From NCBI GenBank assembly GCA_027382625.1, contig JAJKFJ010022635.1:1-43398 (forward strand): a DNA stretch of 43,398 bases, read 5' to 3'. The stretch's first letter is position 1; the number at the start of each line of letters is the position of its first letter. The stretch is from Tetmemena sp. SeJ-2015 (taxonomy: Eukaryota; Ciliophora; Spirotrichea; Sporadotrichida; Oxytrichidae). A program made the translations under genes and the position numbers. Of the stretch, positions 24,501 to 35,100 are shown one piece after another. Under the pieces are notes generated by a model. The model did not search any database. It was given only the letters and a program-made list of their open reading frames with translations, and had not been told where the DNA came from.

Positions 24501-24984
24501 TAAATTTTTGGTGCTGTAAACTATTCTAGCATATCTTAGTCAAACAAATCTTCCTTCTCTTATTAAAATAAACTCTCTCTGAAGTCATCTGCGTTTTGGG
24601 GAGTCTTAATCAAGCTTGATCTAAGAGTGAGGGGGTCTACACTTATGTCTTCCTTAATATTTAAAATATTAGAATAGTTCCCAAGCTGACACCATTTACT
24701 GTTTTTGTATCTGTATAAATTTTTCAGTGTCACTCGTTAGTGCATTACTTTTCTACTAAGACCACAACTAAAGTTTCTCATTATCATTAGAAGAGAGCTT
24801 CAATAAATCTTGCTTGCTTGTCCACAGAGGTAGTAGTGAAGCAGGCACACAAGGCTACTGTAATCCATATCAATTATAGCATTTGTAAAATAATTTGTCC
24901 ATCTTTGAAAATAATTGGACTTTATTAGTTACCCATTCTAGAAGATGGAAATAGTTAGTACCCTTATGCTGGGCTCTACATCAT
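21556..24984 (-). CDS. Large Gln/Ser/Asn-rich protein, many MDSs, family unknown
   Basis: The start is proposed at ATG 24984 (MMQSPAQGYQLF). Coding blocks read on the minus strand: about 24984-24860, 24830-24690, 24650-24480, 24400-24280, 24220-24130, 24100-23890, 23490-23283, 23016-22858, 22830-22690, 22600-22440, 22390-22300, 22270-22200, 21900-21830 and 21786-21556. Composition is typical of ciliate low-complexity proteins (SSQSPERNSTTATPTSQGG; SQNNSVRLQS). The end reads YIRVSDIKDMLKKGKLQE with TGA 21558-21556. Two IESs were resolved exactly; other joins are only approximate, and the most 3' blocks are assigned to the same gene by orientation and composition. No domain was recognised. Confidence 0.6.
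22826..22862. other. IES, pointer TAAAA
   Basis: TAAAA at 22826-22830 and 22858-22862. Deleting 32 bp removes a hydrophobic interruption and gives KISSNFKTNSSLIKQLQ. Confidence 0.68.
23010..23289. other. IES of 273 bp, pointer AATGACT
   Basis: AATGACT at 23010-23016 and 23283-23289. Excision joins SNFSDIES to LQRQHQSSQSPERN in frame on the minus strand, which settles the frame of the upstream block. Confidence 0.78.
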
Positions 24985-25566
24985 TTTATTAGGAGAGTAA
25001 AGATCATCATTTTGTAGCGATGATAATCATTACGAAACTCTCCCTAATTATAATTCAAACTATTTAATATTACACATATATCATCGTATTAATTTATATT
25101 ACTACTTTAGTAAATTTATATTTAAGCAGGATATAATATAGCAACATAGTAGCATATATATATATCTATTTAATTCCTATTGTGGTACGGTAAAAAAAAA
25201 TTAGTAAAAATACTAAAAATGAAAATAATTTATTTAATTAAGGAGATTCTGAAGAGAATATTTGCTGATTTTAATTCTTAAAATTTGGTTGACTTTGTAA
25301 TTCATTTTTGAATTTGTCTTTTTACAATTGTTTTAAGCTTGCAAGTTGGCGAATTGGTGAATAACTTTCTATCATTATTATAAATGATATTAATTTTTAT
25401 GAGTTTTTTATTTAATTTTCGAAGCCAATTAATATAAACAATGTCTACCTAATTTTCTTTATATTTGTAAGTAAATATGATATTTGAATTAGATGTTTGT
25501 CTTGTGAATTAGTAAGTGATCAGCTCAGAAGGTAGATAAGATTACTAAAGTCAAAGAAATGATGAA
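24985..25566. other. AT-rich intergenic with TA runs
   Basis: Contains a short (TA)n tract near 25155-25166 and poly-A near 25192. No coding or RNA signal was recognised. Confidence 0.4.
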
Positions 25567-26199
25567 TCAATCTTGCATTTAAGCGTCTTCAGCTATCTTG
25601 TTAGTATTTTCTAAAGCTTTTGTGTGCACTGGGTCTTCCATTTGAACTTTCCAGATTTTAATTTTCCCATCATCAGAGCATGATGCCAGAATAGAGGAGT
25701 CATTTCATTCAAAGAGCCAGCTGCATTTTTACTTGAAAGTTAATTTGATTTTTGTTGTTATTATTCCACAATAAGTCCTTCCATATTTAATTTACATTCG
25801 CCTTATTGTTATACAGACTAATTTTACAATCTTTTTTCGTGTAAGTATTATTGGGTGAGGGGTAGATTTTGAATAATTGTGAATGATAAATTAAGAGAAT
25901 TGAATAAGAGGATCTGATCAATAAATACATATAATAAGCTAATTTTATAGGCAACTGTTCAATTAATAGATGCTATTATCAGAGGCCTGAGTGTTCTATT
26001 TTATAAGGAAATAACTAATTTTATACCTCTTTCTCTTGATTTCGCTGAGCAAAGTGTATCGGTTATCCCCGCATCACCCCAAGCATTATTATTGCTTTCA
26101 GCTTAAAATATTTTTAATCTTCCTGTAAGCATGTCCCCTCTGGTTTTACTTCCAGTTTCGATCAACTTCCCCCAACTGGTCAAATTACCCTGAATCTTA
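25567..26199 (-). CDS. WD40-repeat protein fragment with in-frame TGA
   Basis: Two coding blocks on the minus strand. At about 26199-26020: SWGKLIETGSKTRGDML and IFQAESNNNAWGDAGITD. At about 25735-25567: CSWLFE, a TGA, then NDSSILASCSDDGKIKIWKV, a clear WD repeat end (SDDG.IKIW). The second block ends in an acidic helix and TGA 25569-25567. The codon TGA at 25707-25705 sits where WD repeats often have Trp (a one-base change from TGG). The two blocks are separated by about 280 bp of AT-rich sequence with no resolved pointer, and the start lies further upstream. The exact WD40 protein is not identifiable. Confidence 0.6.
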
Positions 26200-26592
26200 A
26201 TTATATTAATGATGATAAATATATTGAATGAGGATTTTTGGGTTGGATTAGCATTTTTTAGCAGTGTTGATTATTTAGCAGAAGATATTTTTAACTCTAA
26301 ATTAACTTTAGTCCATCGATTTCGTAACTCAATATTTACAAATTAAATCCTTAATCAAACTTATTCAATTTAATTTATGCAAACATATAACGTATATAAA
26401 CTTAATGCTTTAAATAATTTTAAATTTTTTATTGCTATCAAAATAAGATGTACAATATTGTCCATCCAATTTCCCTTAATACTATGACTTCTAAACTTAA
26501 AACATTATTACTATTTATAATATTTTGAGTGTGTAGTTTTAAGTGAGAGATTATAATTAAATCATAGACAACTTCAATCTTTTTTTTGACGC
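26200..26592. other. AT-rich intergenic
   Basis: No coding sequence was recognised. It probably contains the 5' flank of both the WD40 gene (minus) and the TPR gene (plus), which diverge here. Confidence 0.35.
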
Positions 26593-29500
26593 ATGGATTA
26601 AGAACAACAAAGACAGCTTATGTATCAGTAGATGCTTAGAAACTAGAACCCACTATTACTCTAATTCACAATTATTTTAAACATCTATTTAAAAATATAC
26701 ACAATTATTATCTCCTATATTACAAAATAAGATAGTTTTTAATTTATATAATTAGTTATATTTAAATTAACTCCCTAAGAATAAGTCAATTATATAAATA
26801 AAATACAATATACATAATATCTAACTATAATGGGTTAACCGATGCTCAACCAAGGGTTAGGACTAGGGGGTTCTCAGTTCCTAGGGCAATAGTAATTTCC
26901 AGGTGGGGGACAACTGAATTCGAACCCTTCTGGAGGTCAACATGGATAACATGGCGCTCATAATTAGTAGCCAAGTAATCTTGGTTAGGGAGGCTTTTAG
27001 CAAAATCTTGGTGGAGCTGCTGGCAGTGGCGCTCAACTCAATCCTTTGTTCTAATAGAACGCAGGAGCACTCTTTCAACAGCATTCTCAAATGCAACCAG
27101 GTGGGTTACAAACCTAAACTAATCAGCATCATGGCCAGATTGGTGGCGGCGCGCCAGGATCCTTGCAAAAACCCTAAGTTTAAAACTCTTTAATCCCTGG
27201 TCAGATTTAACAGCCAAGTGGTCAGCACCTACTAGGTGGACCTCAGGGAGGTTTGTTAGGATAAATGGCTGGTGGGCTTGGAGGGAATTAGTCTGGCTAG
27301 GGTGGGAATCAGCTCCTATTGGGTAACATGATGTAGTTGCAGCAGCAATTCCAACAGCAGTAGTAGTAACTCTAGAATCAGCAGTAAACTCAGCCTCACT
27401 AGCAATAGCAAAATCAAAATGCTAATTAGCAGCTACAGGGCTTTGGTGGATAACATGGAGCTTTGGGACAACTCCCGCTCTAGTAGTTAGGTCAGCAAAT
27501 GGGAGGAAATCAAAACATTGCTGCTTATCTTAACAAGTTTTAAGACATGTAAGCTCAAGGAAACTCCACAAATAATTGAGCTCTTTTATTTAATATAAGT
27601 ATTAATAATCAAGATTAGAACGCTCTGAAACAGGGCGGGGGTCTCGGATCCAATTTATATGGCGGGCACTAATTGAATTAAAATCAAAATGGTGAATCTA
27701 CTAATGCCCCATCTTTATAAAACCAATCATCGCTCAACTCAAACGCCACCAACATTCATCAACTGAACTTCCTCAATCAACTTAACTCTCAGCCTGGATA
27801 ATCCTAAATGGGTTAGAACTAAGGAGGCTAGTTGAATCCTCAGGTTCAATTTTTCAATCAAAACTTTCAAAATCAAAACAAGATCGCCAACATGGGAGCG
27901 GGTCAGACTCAGCAAAATCAACTCCTAGGAAATGTCTAGCAACTTCAAAACTAAATCAAACCTCCTGGATTTGGCTAGTTAGGAGGACTTGGATAGCTAC
28001 AGCAAAATTCTGGACTTGGAGGCATACAATAAAACTAGCTAGGAGGTTAAAATGGGATACAAACTAATTAAGTGTCTCAGTAACTACTCTCTACTAGTTA
28101 ACAGTAGATGTAATAGCTCAATACTCAGAACTAAAGACCAGGAGTTAACATGCTGGGGACTGGAATAGCTGGAGCAGCTATGCAAGCTGAAAAAGGTATT
28201 CAGTAAATGCAAAATCCTTAGACCTAAAATTAAGCACCCTCACAACCTTAGAGTCAATTAGCAAACCTTTAAGGTCTTCAACCTGGTCAGAATCCATAAA
28301 TGATGAATGTAGCGAATCTGAACAAACTTGCTGAGTACTGTGCTACAAACGGAGAATACCATCATGCTATTGAGTATTATCTATAGCTCACTAACTTAGA
28401 TCCAGAAAATGGTCCTGCTTGGACTGCCCTAGGTCACTGTTATCTACTAATAGAGGACTTGCAAAAGTCCTTCAATGCGTACCAGCATGCTCTTTACTCT
28501 CTTGAGGACATTAAAGACCCCTAACTATGGTATGGAATCGGTATTCTTTATGAGAAGTTTGAATCTTATGATCACGCTATCAGTGCTTTGATAGCTGTTT
28601 TAAAAATGTCTCCAAACTTCTATTAAAAGAGTGAGGTGCTTTACAAACTAGGAATAATTTTTGCCAAGACTAATCAGATTGAGCAAGCTATTAGCTATTT
28701 CTAGAACTCAATCCTTACCAATACTTTCACTCAGAAGAGAAAGGTTGACACTCTTTTAAAGATCGGACTTCTCTATGAGGAGAATAAGGATTACACTCAG
28801 GCTTAGAGATCTTATGAAGCAGCTTTAAACCATGATGACAATAACTACAAGATTTATTAACACTTGGCTTGGTCATACTTCCTTCAAGGCAACATTAACA
28901 CAGCGATAGAATTTGTGAAAAAGGCAGAGAAAAAGAACAAGGGCTAGGCTGACTTAATTTTATTTAATTTTGATAAGACTCTTATTACATTCTGGGAAGA
29001 TGCTTTATGTGCCTTGAGAATACAAAAGAGGCTTTAGAAAACTTTTAGCAAGCTGCATATAAAAACCCTGGAGAAGCAGTTTACTGGGCTACTCTTGCCA
29101 TTTTCTATTACAACACTGCTAACTACACTGACGCTTTTGAGAACATAATTAAAGCTACTACATTGAATCCTCAAATGAGTGAAATATGGTATAATCTTGG
29201 AGTTTTGTATGAGAAATGCCGCCAACCAGAGGAAGCCTTAATTGCATATGGAAAAGTGCTCGAAGCTGACAATGATGAGCAAGACGCCCAAAAGAGAATC
29301 ATCACCATCAAGAATCCCCAGTACTAAATAGATCAGCAGAAGAATTAATTCAATCTCCAAATGAAGTACCCCAAGTTCACTCTTCCTAACTCACTTATGA
29401 TTTTGAGAAAATACAAAAAGTCTAATCCTAATCAGAAACCAGTCACAACAGGCAACGAGCAGCTAATGAACCCACTTGAGAGTTAACTCAATTAAGCAAC

Positions 29501-32051
29501 TTCTGGCTAAATTTCTGGACTTCAGAACCAGAATGAAAATCTATTCCGCAAAACACTTTTTATAAACATTTCAATTAATTTATGAATATAAGAATACTTA
29601 ATCAATTAAAGTCTTAAGAATTGACTCCAGGAATGATTGGTCCATCAGGACTTAATGGTCAACTAGACCAAAGTAAGATGACCTTTAATCAAGGTGGATA
29701 ATTTTCAGGAGGATCTCAGTAATAGAAGACTGATGATAGTTCATCCCAATAAAATACAGCTAACTTTGGAGGATTCAGCGCCTTTAATCCTCCCTAGGCG
29801 CTTCAAAATCAGTAAAACAAACTTCAGTCAGGATCTGGACTAAGTGGTCTCCCTAACCCTGAGAATATGGTAAATAAGCTAAGTGAAATTCACTCAATCT
29901 TAAAGCCTCCTGGAGCTGGTGGAGTGCCTTAGTCAACTACACCAAGCTAGAACTTGCTTGGAGGTATCGGAAATCAACTACAAGGTAATTTAGGAGGGCC
30001 TAATTAAGCATCGTTATTGAATGGACTTTAACAGCCAGGACTAAACTTGTAAGCTCTTCAACAGCAACAGTAGTAGCAGAATCTTCTAGGAGGTAGCAAT
30101 AACATCCAAAATATTTTGCAGCAGCAACAATAATAGACATAGTCTCAATAAAATGGGCTTGCAAATAATTCAGAGGCTCTCCAGCAATAGCAACTGCTTC
30201 AGCAATAGTAGCAAATACAACAACAGAACATGCAAGCTCAGTAAAACTAGCAACAATAACAACTGCAATAACAGCAGTAACAGCAGCAGTAGTCAAACGA
30301 TAACATGATAAACATCCAAAAGACAAACTTGAGCTAGATACTTCAGAGCTTACCCTAGAACAACCTTAACCTGGCTAACTTGAGCAGAGATGACTTGCTC
30401 AATTTACTCTAGTAGTAGTAAGAGGTTTAGAAGGCTAGTGAAGCTCAATCTAATCAGGCTCTTCTTTAGCAACAGCAGTAAGTTAATAAGCCTTAAGAAA
30501 GCATAGCTTCAGCACCCTCAGAAAATTAAAAAGTACAATAAGAAGAAGAAAAGTCTGAGCCTAAAAAAGAAGAGAGCTCTCCTACTAATAACTAGAATAC
30601 TGCTCAACCAGCAGATTAATTGAATCAGCAAGAGCAATAAGCTTCGCAAGCTTAATAACAATCTTCGCTAAACTCAGCACCCTAACTCCAGATATTATAG
30701 TAGCAATAGTTGCAGCCTAATGCTTCGGCCTAAAATAACGCAGATGTCCAGAACTCATAGTTATCTGATCTAGTCTCGCAGCAGCAAAAGCTTTTAGCCT
30801 AGGCCTAGCTTGGGTCATTCCCACAGTTCTTGCAAGGCGGTGGAGTTTAGCAGCAGTAATTGCAGCAATAACTATAAAATGCGTAAATGTTGGAAAATCT
30901 AAGATAATTATAAAATTTGGCTTTAATGAATCAGCTCTAGCAATAAAACCTTCAACAGAATCCAGATTTTGCCTCCAATATTTTCCTATAAACTCAATTC
31001 TAGTAACTCAAAGCGCAGTAACAACAAATAGAGATATAATAAATGTCTCTTCAAGCCCAATATATGAAAAATTGGTGCCTTGCTTTAATTGCTTGATTAG
31101 TTTAATTATTGGATAACTGTAAAGCTAGATGTAGATGCAATAGCAGACAGCAACACCTCCACAAGCACAGGCAGCAGCTCCATAACAGCAAGATTCAGCA
31201 GATGATTCTGTTAAATAGAATGCAATTCAGGGTGATGTGCAAGTCAATGGCCAACTATTAAACTAACTTCAAGCAACTCAATAGCTAAATGCCGACACAC
31301 AATAGCAGCAATAGATTTATAAATTAATAATAAAGTATAACCTTTTTACTATAAGTAGCTCAATTATAAATGGCAACAAAGATTTTTGGATTGAGAAATA
31401 TTAAGCTTTTTTTGCTTCTAGGAAAAAATGACATGCTAAATAGCTATAATAATTAATGTGAATTAAAAGAGATTGTCGATATATTTTATATAATGAGAAA
31501 CTTTCACTAGTCAGTCTTATACTGATAATTTTTATTGTAATTGGAAGATTCAAAAAATGTTCAAAAATTGGTTTACTCTTCTTCTAATTATATTTTGTTA
31601 ACTCAGCGAATATATTGAAAAAATAAGTTAAAGTAATTCATGAGAAAATTAATTGCGGTTAAGCAAAGTAAATTTATTTGCAAATATAAAATCTCATTAC
31701 ATTATTTCTTTATCTTAATTTAATAAAGATAAATGATTAGGGTCTCATTAAAGATTAATTTAAATTATAAGTTTAAGACAAATAGCAGAAGTCGTTTAAA
31801 ATAGGAAGTTTATAAATTTCTCATGATTATATTATTTCTTATGATATAATTGATAGATGCAGAGCAATATGCAAGAGCAGGTAGATAAGCTAAAGCAACA
31901 ACTTGAACAAGCCAAGGAAACTCAGTAGCAGATGTAGGCAGCATAAGCAGATGCAAGTCCACAACCAATAGTAGAGGCACCCTCAGAGTCCTCTTCTAAA
32001 GGAGATGAGGCTTAACCAGCAACAGTTTAAGCAGAAGTGAGTCAGTAATGA
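26593..32051 (+). CDS. CYC8/SSN6-like TPR corepressor with giant Gln-rich regions
   Basis: It starts MDQEQQRQLMYQQML at 26593; a gap of AT-rich sequence (about 26670-26830) follows. Then comes a Gly/Gln/Asn/Leu-rich domain. About eight TPR units lie at 28310-29320 (GPAWTALGHCYLLIEDLQKS, QLWYGIGILYEKF, YKLGIIFAKTNQIEQA, EIWYNLGVLYEKC), matching the order and spacing of yeast Cyc8 (GHCYL, LWYGIGILYDR). Cyc8 works with Tup1 as a general transcriptional corepressor in the nucleus. After the TPRs, about 800 codons are dominated by Gln, written in all four codons CAA, CAG, TAA and TAG. The end is a Lys/Gln helix and acidic tail, TGA 32049-32051. Five IESs were resolved. The join between the first MDS and 26830 was not. 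Confidence 0.87.
27571..27609. other. IES, pointer AATAAT
   Basis: AATAAT at 27571-27576 and 27604-27609. Deleting 33 bp removes a TGA within the Gln/Gly-rich domain (GNSTNNQDQNALKQGGG). Confidence 0.82.
28951..28980. other. IES within a TPR, pointer GACT
   Basis: GACT at 28951-28954 and 28977-28980. Excising 26 bp restores the TPR start YYILGRCFMCLENTKEA, matching Cyc8-type WYLLGRCYM. Confidence 0.88.
29538..29603. other. IES, pointer AATC
   Basis: AATC at 29538-29541 and 29600-29603. Deleting 62 bp removes a TGA and gives NQNENQLKSQELTPGMIG. Confidence 0.75.
31084..31107. other. Short IES, pointer TTTAATT
   Basis: TTTAATT at 31084-31090 and 31101-31107. Deleting 17 bp removes a TGA and restores the Gln/Met-rich frame. 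Confidence 0.78.
31311..31858. other. Long IES of 542 bp, pointer ATAGAT
   Basis: ATAGAT at 31311-31316 and 31853-31858. The AT-rich insert separates the Gln-rich region from the final MDS; joining gives QQQMQSNMQEQVDKLKQQ. This is the longest insert resolved in the window, and no coding content was recognised in it. Confidence 0.82.
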
Positions 32052-32179
32052 TCTCTCAATTCACTAACTATACAGCTCTCTTCAAATAAATTAAATAGAT
32101 TATATGCTAAATGGAATAGATCCTCTTCAAATTCTGTTTTTCTAAAACTTAAACTTATCTCTTTTTATCTTTTAGAATA

Positions 32180-35100
32180 ATGTAGAACATAAGTAGAAGT
32201 GATTTAAGTTAAAATACAATTGATTGGTGTATCCCTTAATTGGAGTTATTTATTGTCCTTTAATTTATTCTTAAAATTTCGAAATATATTTCCATCAAAG
32301 AAACCTAATGGAGAATTTCCTCCAAGAAAAATTAGTCATTTTCAACAGCTAAGTTATATTCCTTACATATTCAATAAAAATTGTATTTAAGTTAAAAATG
32401 TTTATAAAGAAAACTGGGGCACTCTATTTGACTTTATTCATCACAAAGGCAGAGATCCAGGAGTAGAGCTTGCTAAAATTTAGCAGTCAAGCAAAGAAAG
32501 ATAAATAGTGGAAAACCATTCTATCAACTCAATTTTAAGATCCAAACAAACTCTTTATTTTTTAAAAAAATGTATATAGTTTTAAACTTCAGTAAAATAG
32601 GAGCAATTGAAACAAAGAGAAGCTAAGACTGCTCCTATCTCTCCCAAATACTGCTTTAATAATTCTAAGGGTGGCAATAGGAAGCATTCTTCTAGGCTCC
32701 TTCACCAGAGCAATATTATTTTTTAAATCATAGCTTTAATTTTAAATAATTTAAGAGCTTTATTTAGAAGATTGAGGCATCTTAAATGAGTGATGGGGGA
32801 GGGTTGTTTAGTTCACCTGCAAAGCACACCTAATAATCGGACATTAATTTCTAAACTAAGGCAAGAAAAGATCATGCAAAGAGCTAGAGGATAAGCCCAA
32901 GAAGAGTTGACACTAAAGAAGAGAGAACCATAATAAGTGGAGGCCACGATTTAAGTCTTAGTACAACTGAAGCAGCTATCAACCATACTTCTTTTATGAA
33001 ACCTTAACTAATGAATAGCAAGATCTCAGCTAATACCATTTAATCATATATACCTAAGTTTCCTTCTTTCCTTATAAAAATGAGAGAAAGGATATAATCA
33101 TTAGCTCCAAGAGGCCTTATTAAAAATACCCTCCAAATTAAAGCAACCTACTTATTCAAAACAACTCTCTCAAGTTAGAGCAAGATGAAATCCTTGATCT
33201 AAAAAGAAAGCTCAAATCTAAACTTAAAACTCAAACTTCATCTCCCACCAAATCAAAGACTATTCAAAATTTTATTAAAGATAGATGAGAATACTCAAGA
33301 GTTAATGGACATAAAAAAGCAAGCAAGGTCTTCAGTTGCAAGGTATATCAGCAACTTCTAAACTCCTTTTGGAAACGATATCATGGGAGGGCTTAACCCT
33401 GCTAAAATTATGCAGGCAGAGAACTCAGTGGAATTCAGATAAGTATTTTAAGGTGTCAAAAAAAGTAGCCATCTTAGATCTGCTTAATTTTAGTAAGATT
33501 GCATTGGTTATCGTAATTCTTTTTTTTTGCTTGGAAGAAGACTGCTGAAAGTAACGTCGGATAGAGTTAAGCTGCTCCACCTTCTGCAAAAGATAGTTAA
33601 AAGAATGGGGGTTAAGCCACATAAGAAGTTTAAGGACAATTTATAGCAGATAAGACTTATGGGCCTAAAGCTTAGTTTACAAGGATGCATCAAGTCTTGC
33701 AAAAAAGAGTGGTCTTCAAGTAGCATGATGAAAATTCTTTGACTTCAAATGGACAATTTAAAGAAATTGAGATCCCAAAAGAATTCAGAGGGAAGAACTT
33801 GAGAGGTCCAAACCCAAGGACAAATTACAATATTTGCTAAGTCTAAACTCTGATCTCTTTATCAACATAGAATTTTATTTTTGCCATTAAAACATGAAAA
33901 ATACACCCAAAAGTGGATGACTAGCCACAAGAAGGATTAGAGTAAGTACGTTTAGAATCAGAAGAACATCGAATTTGCAAAGGACTTGTTTAGAATATGG
34001 GACGAAGATGGCTCTGGAAATCTTGAAGTGGAAGAGCTTACTCTACCTTTGATTGCTCTGGGTCTATCTAGTGATAGCAGCTTTGTAATGAAACTTACTA
34101 AGAGCTATCGATGAGGACAAATTTCATAAGGGTAAAGATTCAGCAAAAATAACTATAAGAGACTTTAAATTTTTATTAAAGATAAATTAATGATTACACT
34201 TTATTATTGTTTAAAAATAAGACTTCTCCAAAATTTTCAGAAAGGATTTCACGAGTGAGAAGGTTATCGAGATAATTAAAAGAACAATATTCGAGTAGAG
34301 AGAGCAAAGAAGATAAAACATCAAACTCATATAAGATAAAATAGCCAAAACAACATTAAAAATACCAGCTCTCCTCTTTTTGAAAGTCCAGTAGTAGTTG
34401 AAAATAATGGAGACAGGAAAAATGTAAATTACACAAGCTATGAATCTAAAAGATCAGGCAAAGGATTTTAAAATCAGTCCTCCAAATTCTCGTTCATGGG
34501 CAGTAGAGATGCAAGAGGGACTACAGCTCCAACAAGTAGCATGTTCTACATAAATGAAAGACGAGTAATAGACTCAGCGCTTTCTTAGGTTGAAGAGTAT
34601 AGTTTCAATAACCAAAGTAGCAGGTTAAAGCAGACGCCTTCTTTGCTAGGCTAGGCAAACTCAAAATTATAAGAAGGGAAATAGAATGAAGAGGTTATAT
34701 TTGCTGCACAAAAAGAGAATTAAGTGAATTTGATTAAATTAAAAGGCCTTCTTTACCTCAAGGACTAATAGGTCGGGATTAAAATTTCAACTCATACGTT
34801 GAGCAAGGATTAAACCCTAGATTGAGTTTAGCTACTAGTTCTAGCCCAACTAGAAGTACAAAAAATCACCCTCGATTGGCTAAGATAATTTCTTAGAATT
34901 CTTAATTCAGAGCAGAGACATCAGGGATAAACTGAGTAAAGATATCATTCGCTTTAGCAAAGGAAAAAAGCAGCTTTGGCTAAGTAAATGGAAGAGGAGG
35001 ACATAACATTGAGTGATTAGCTAGCAATAGTAAGATAGTGGTGGCAGGAAATAGACAGAAACAGAGGCAATCTTTCTTAACAACTAGATGATATCGCTAA

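Noticed and set aside
30000..30326. Minus-strand Ala/Val-rich open frame
   Set aside because: Antisense of the Gln tracts of the TPR corepressor gene.
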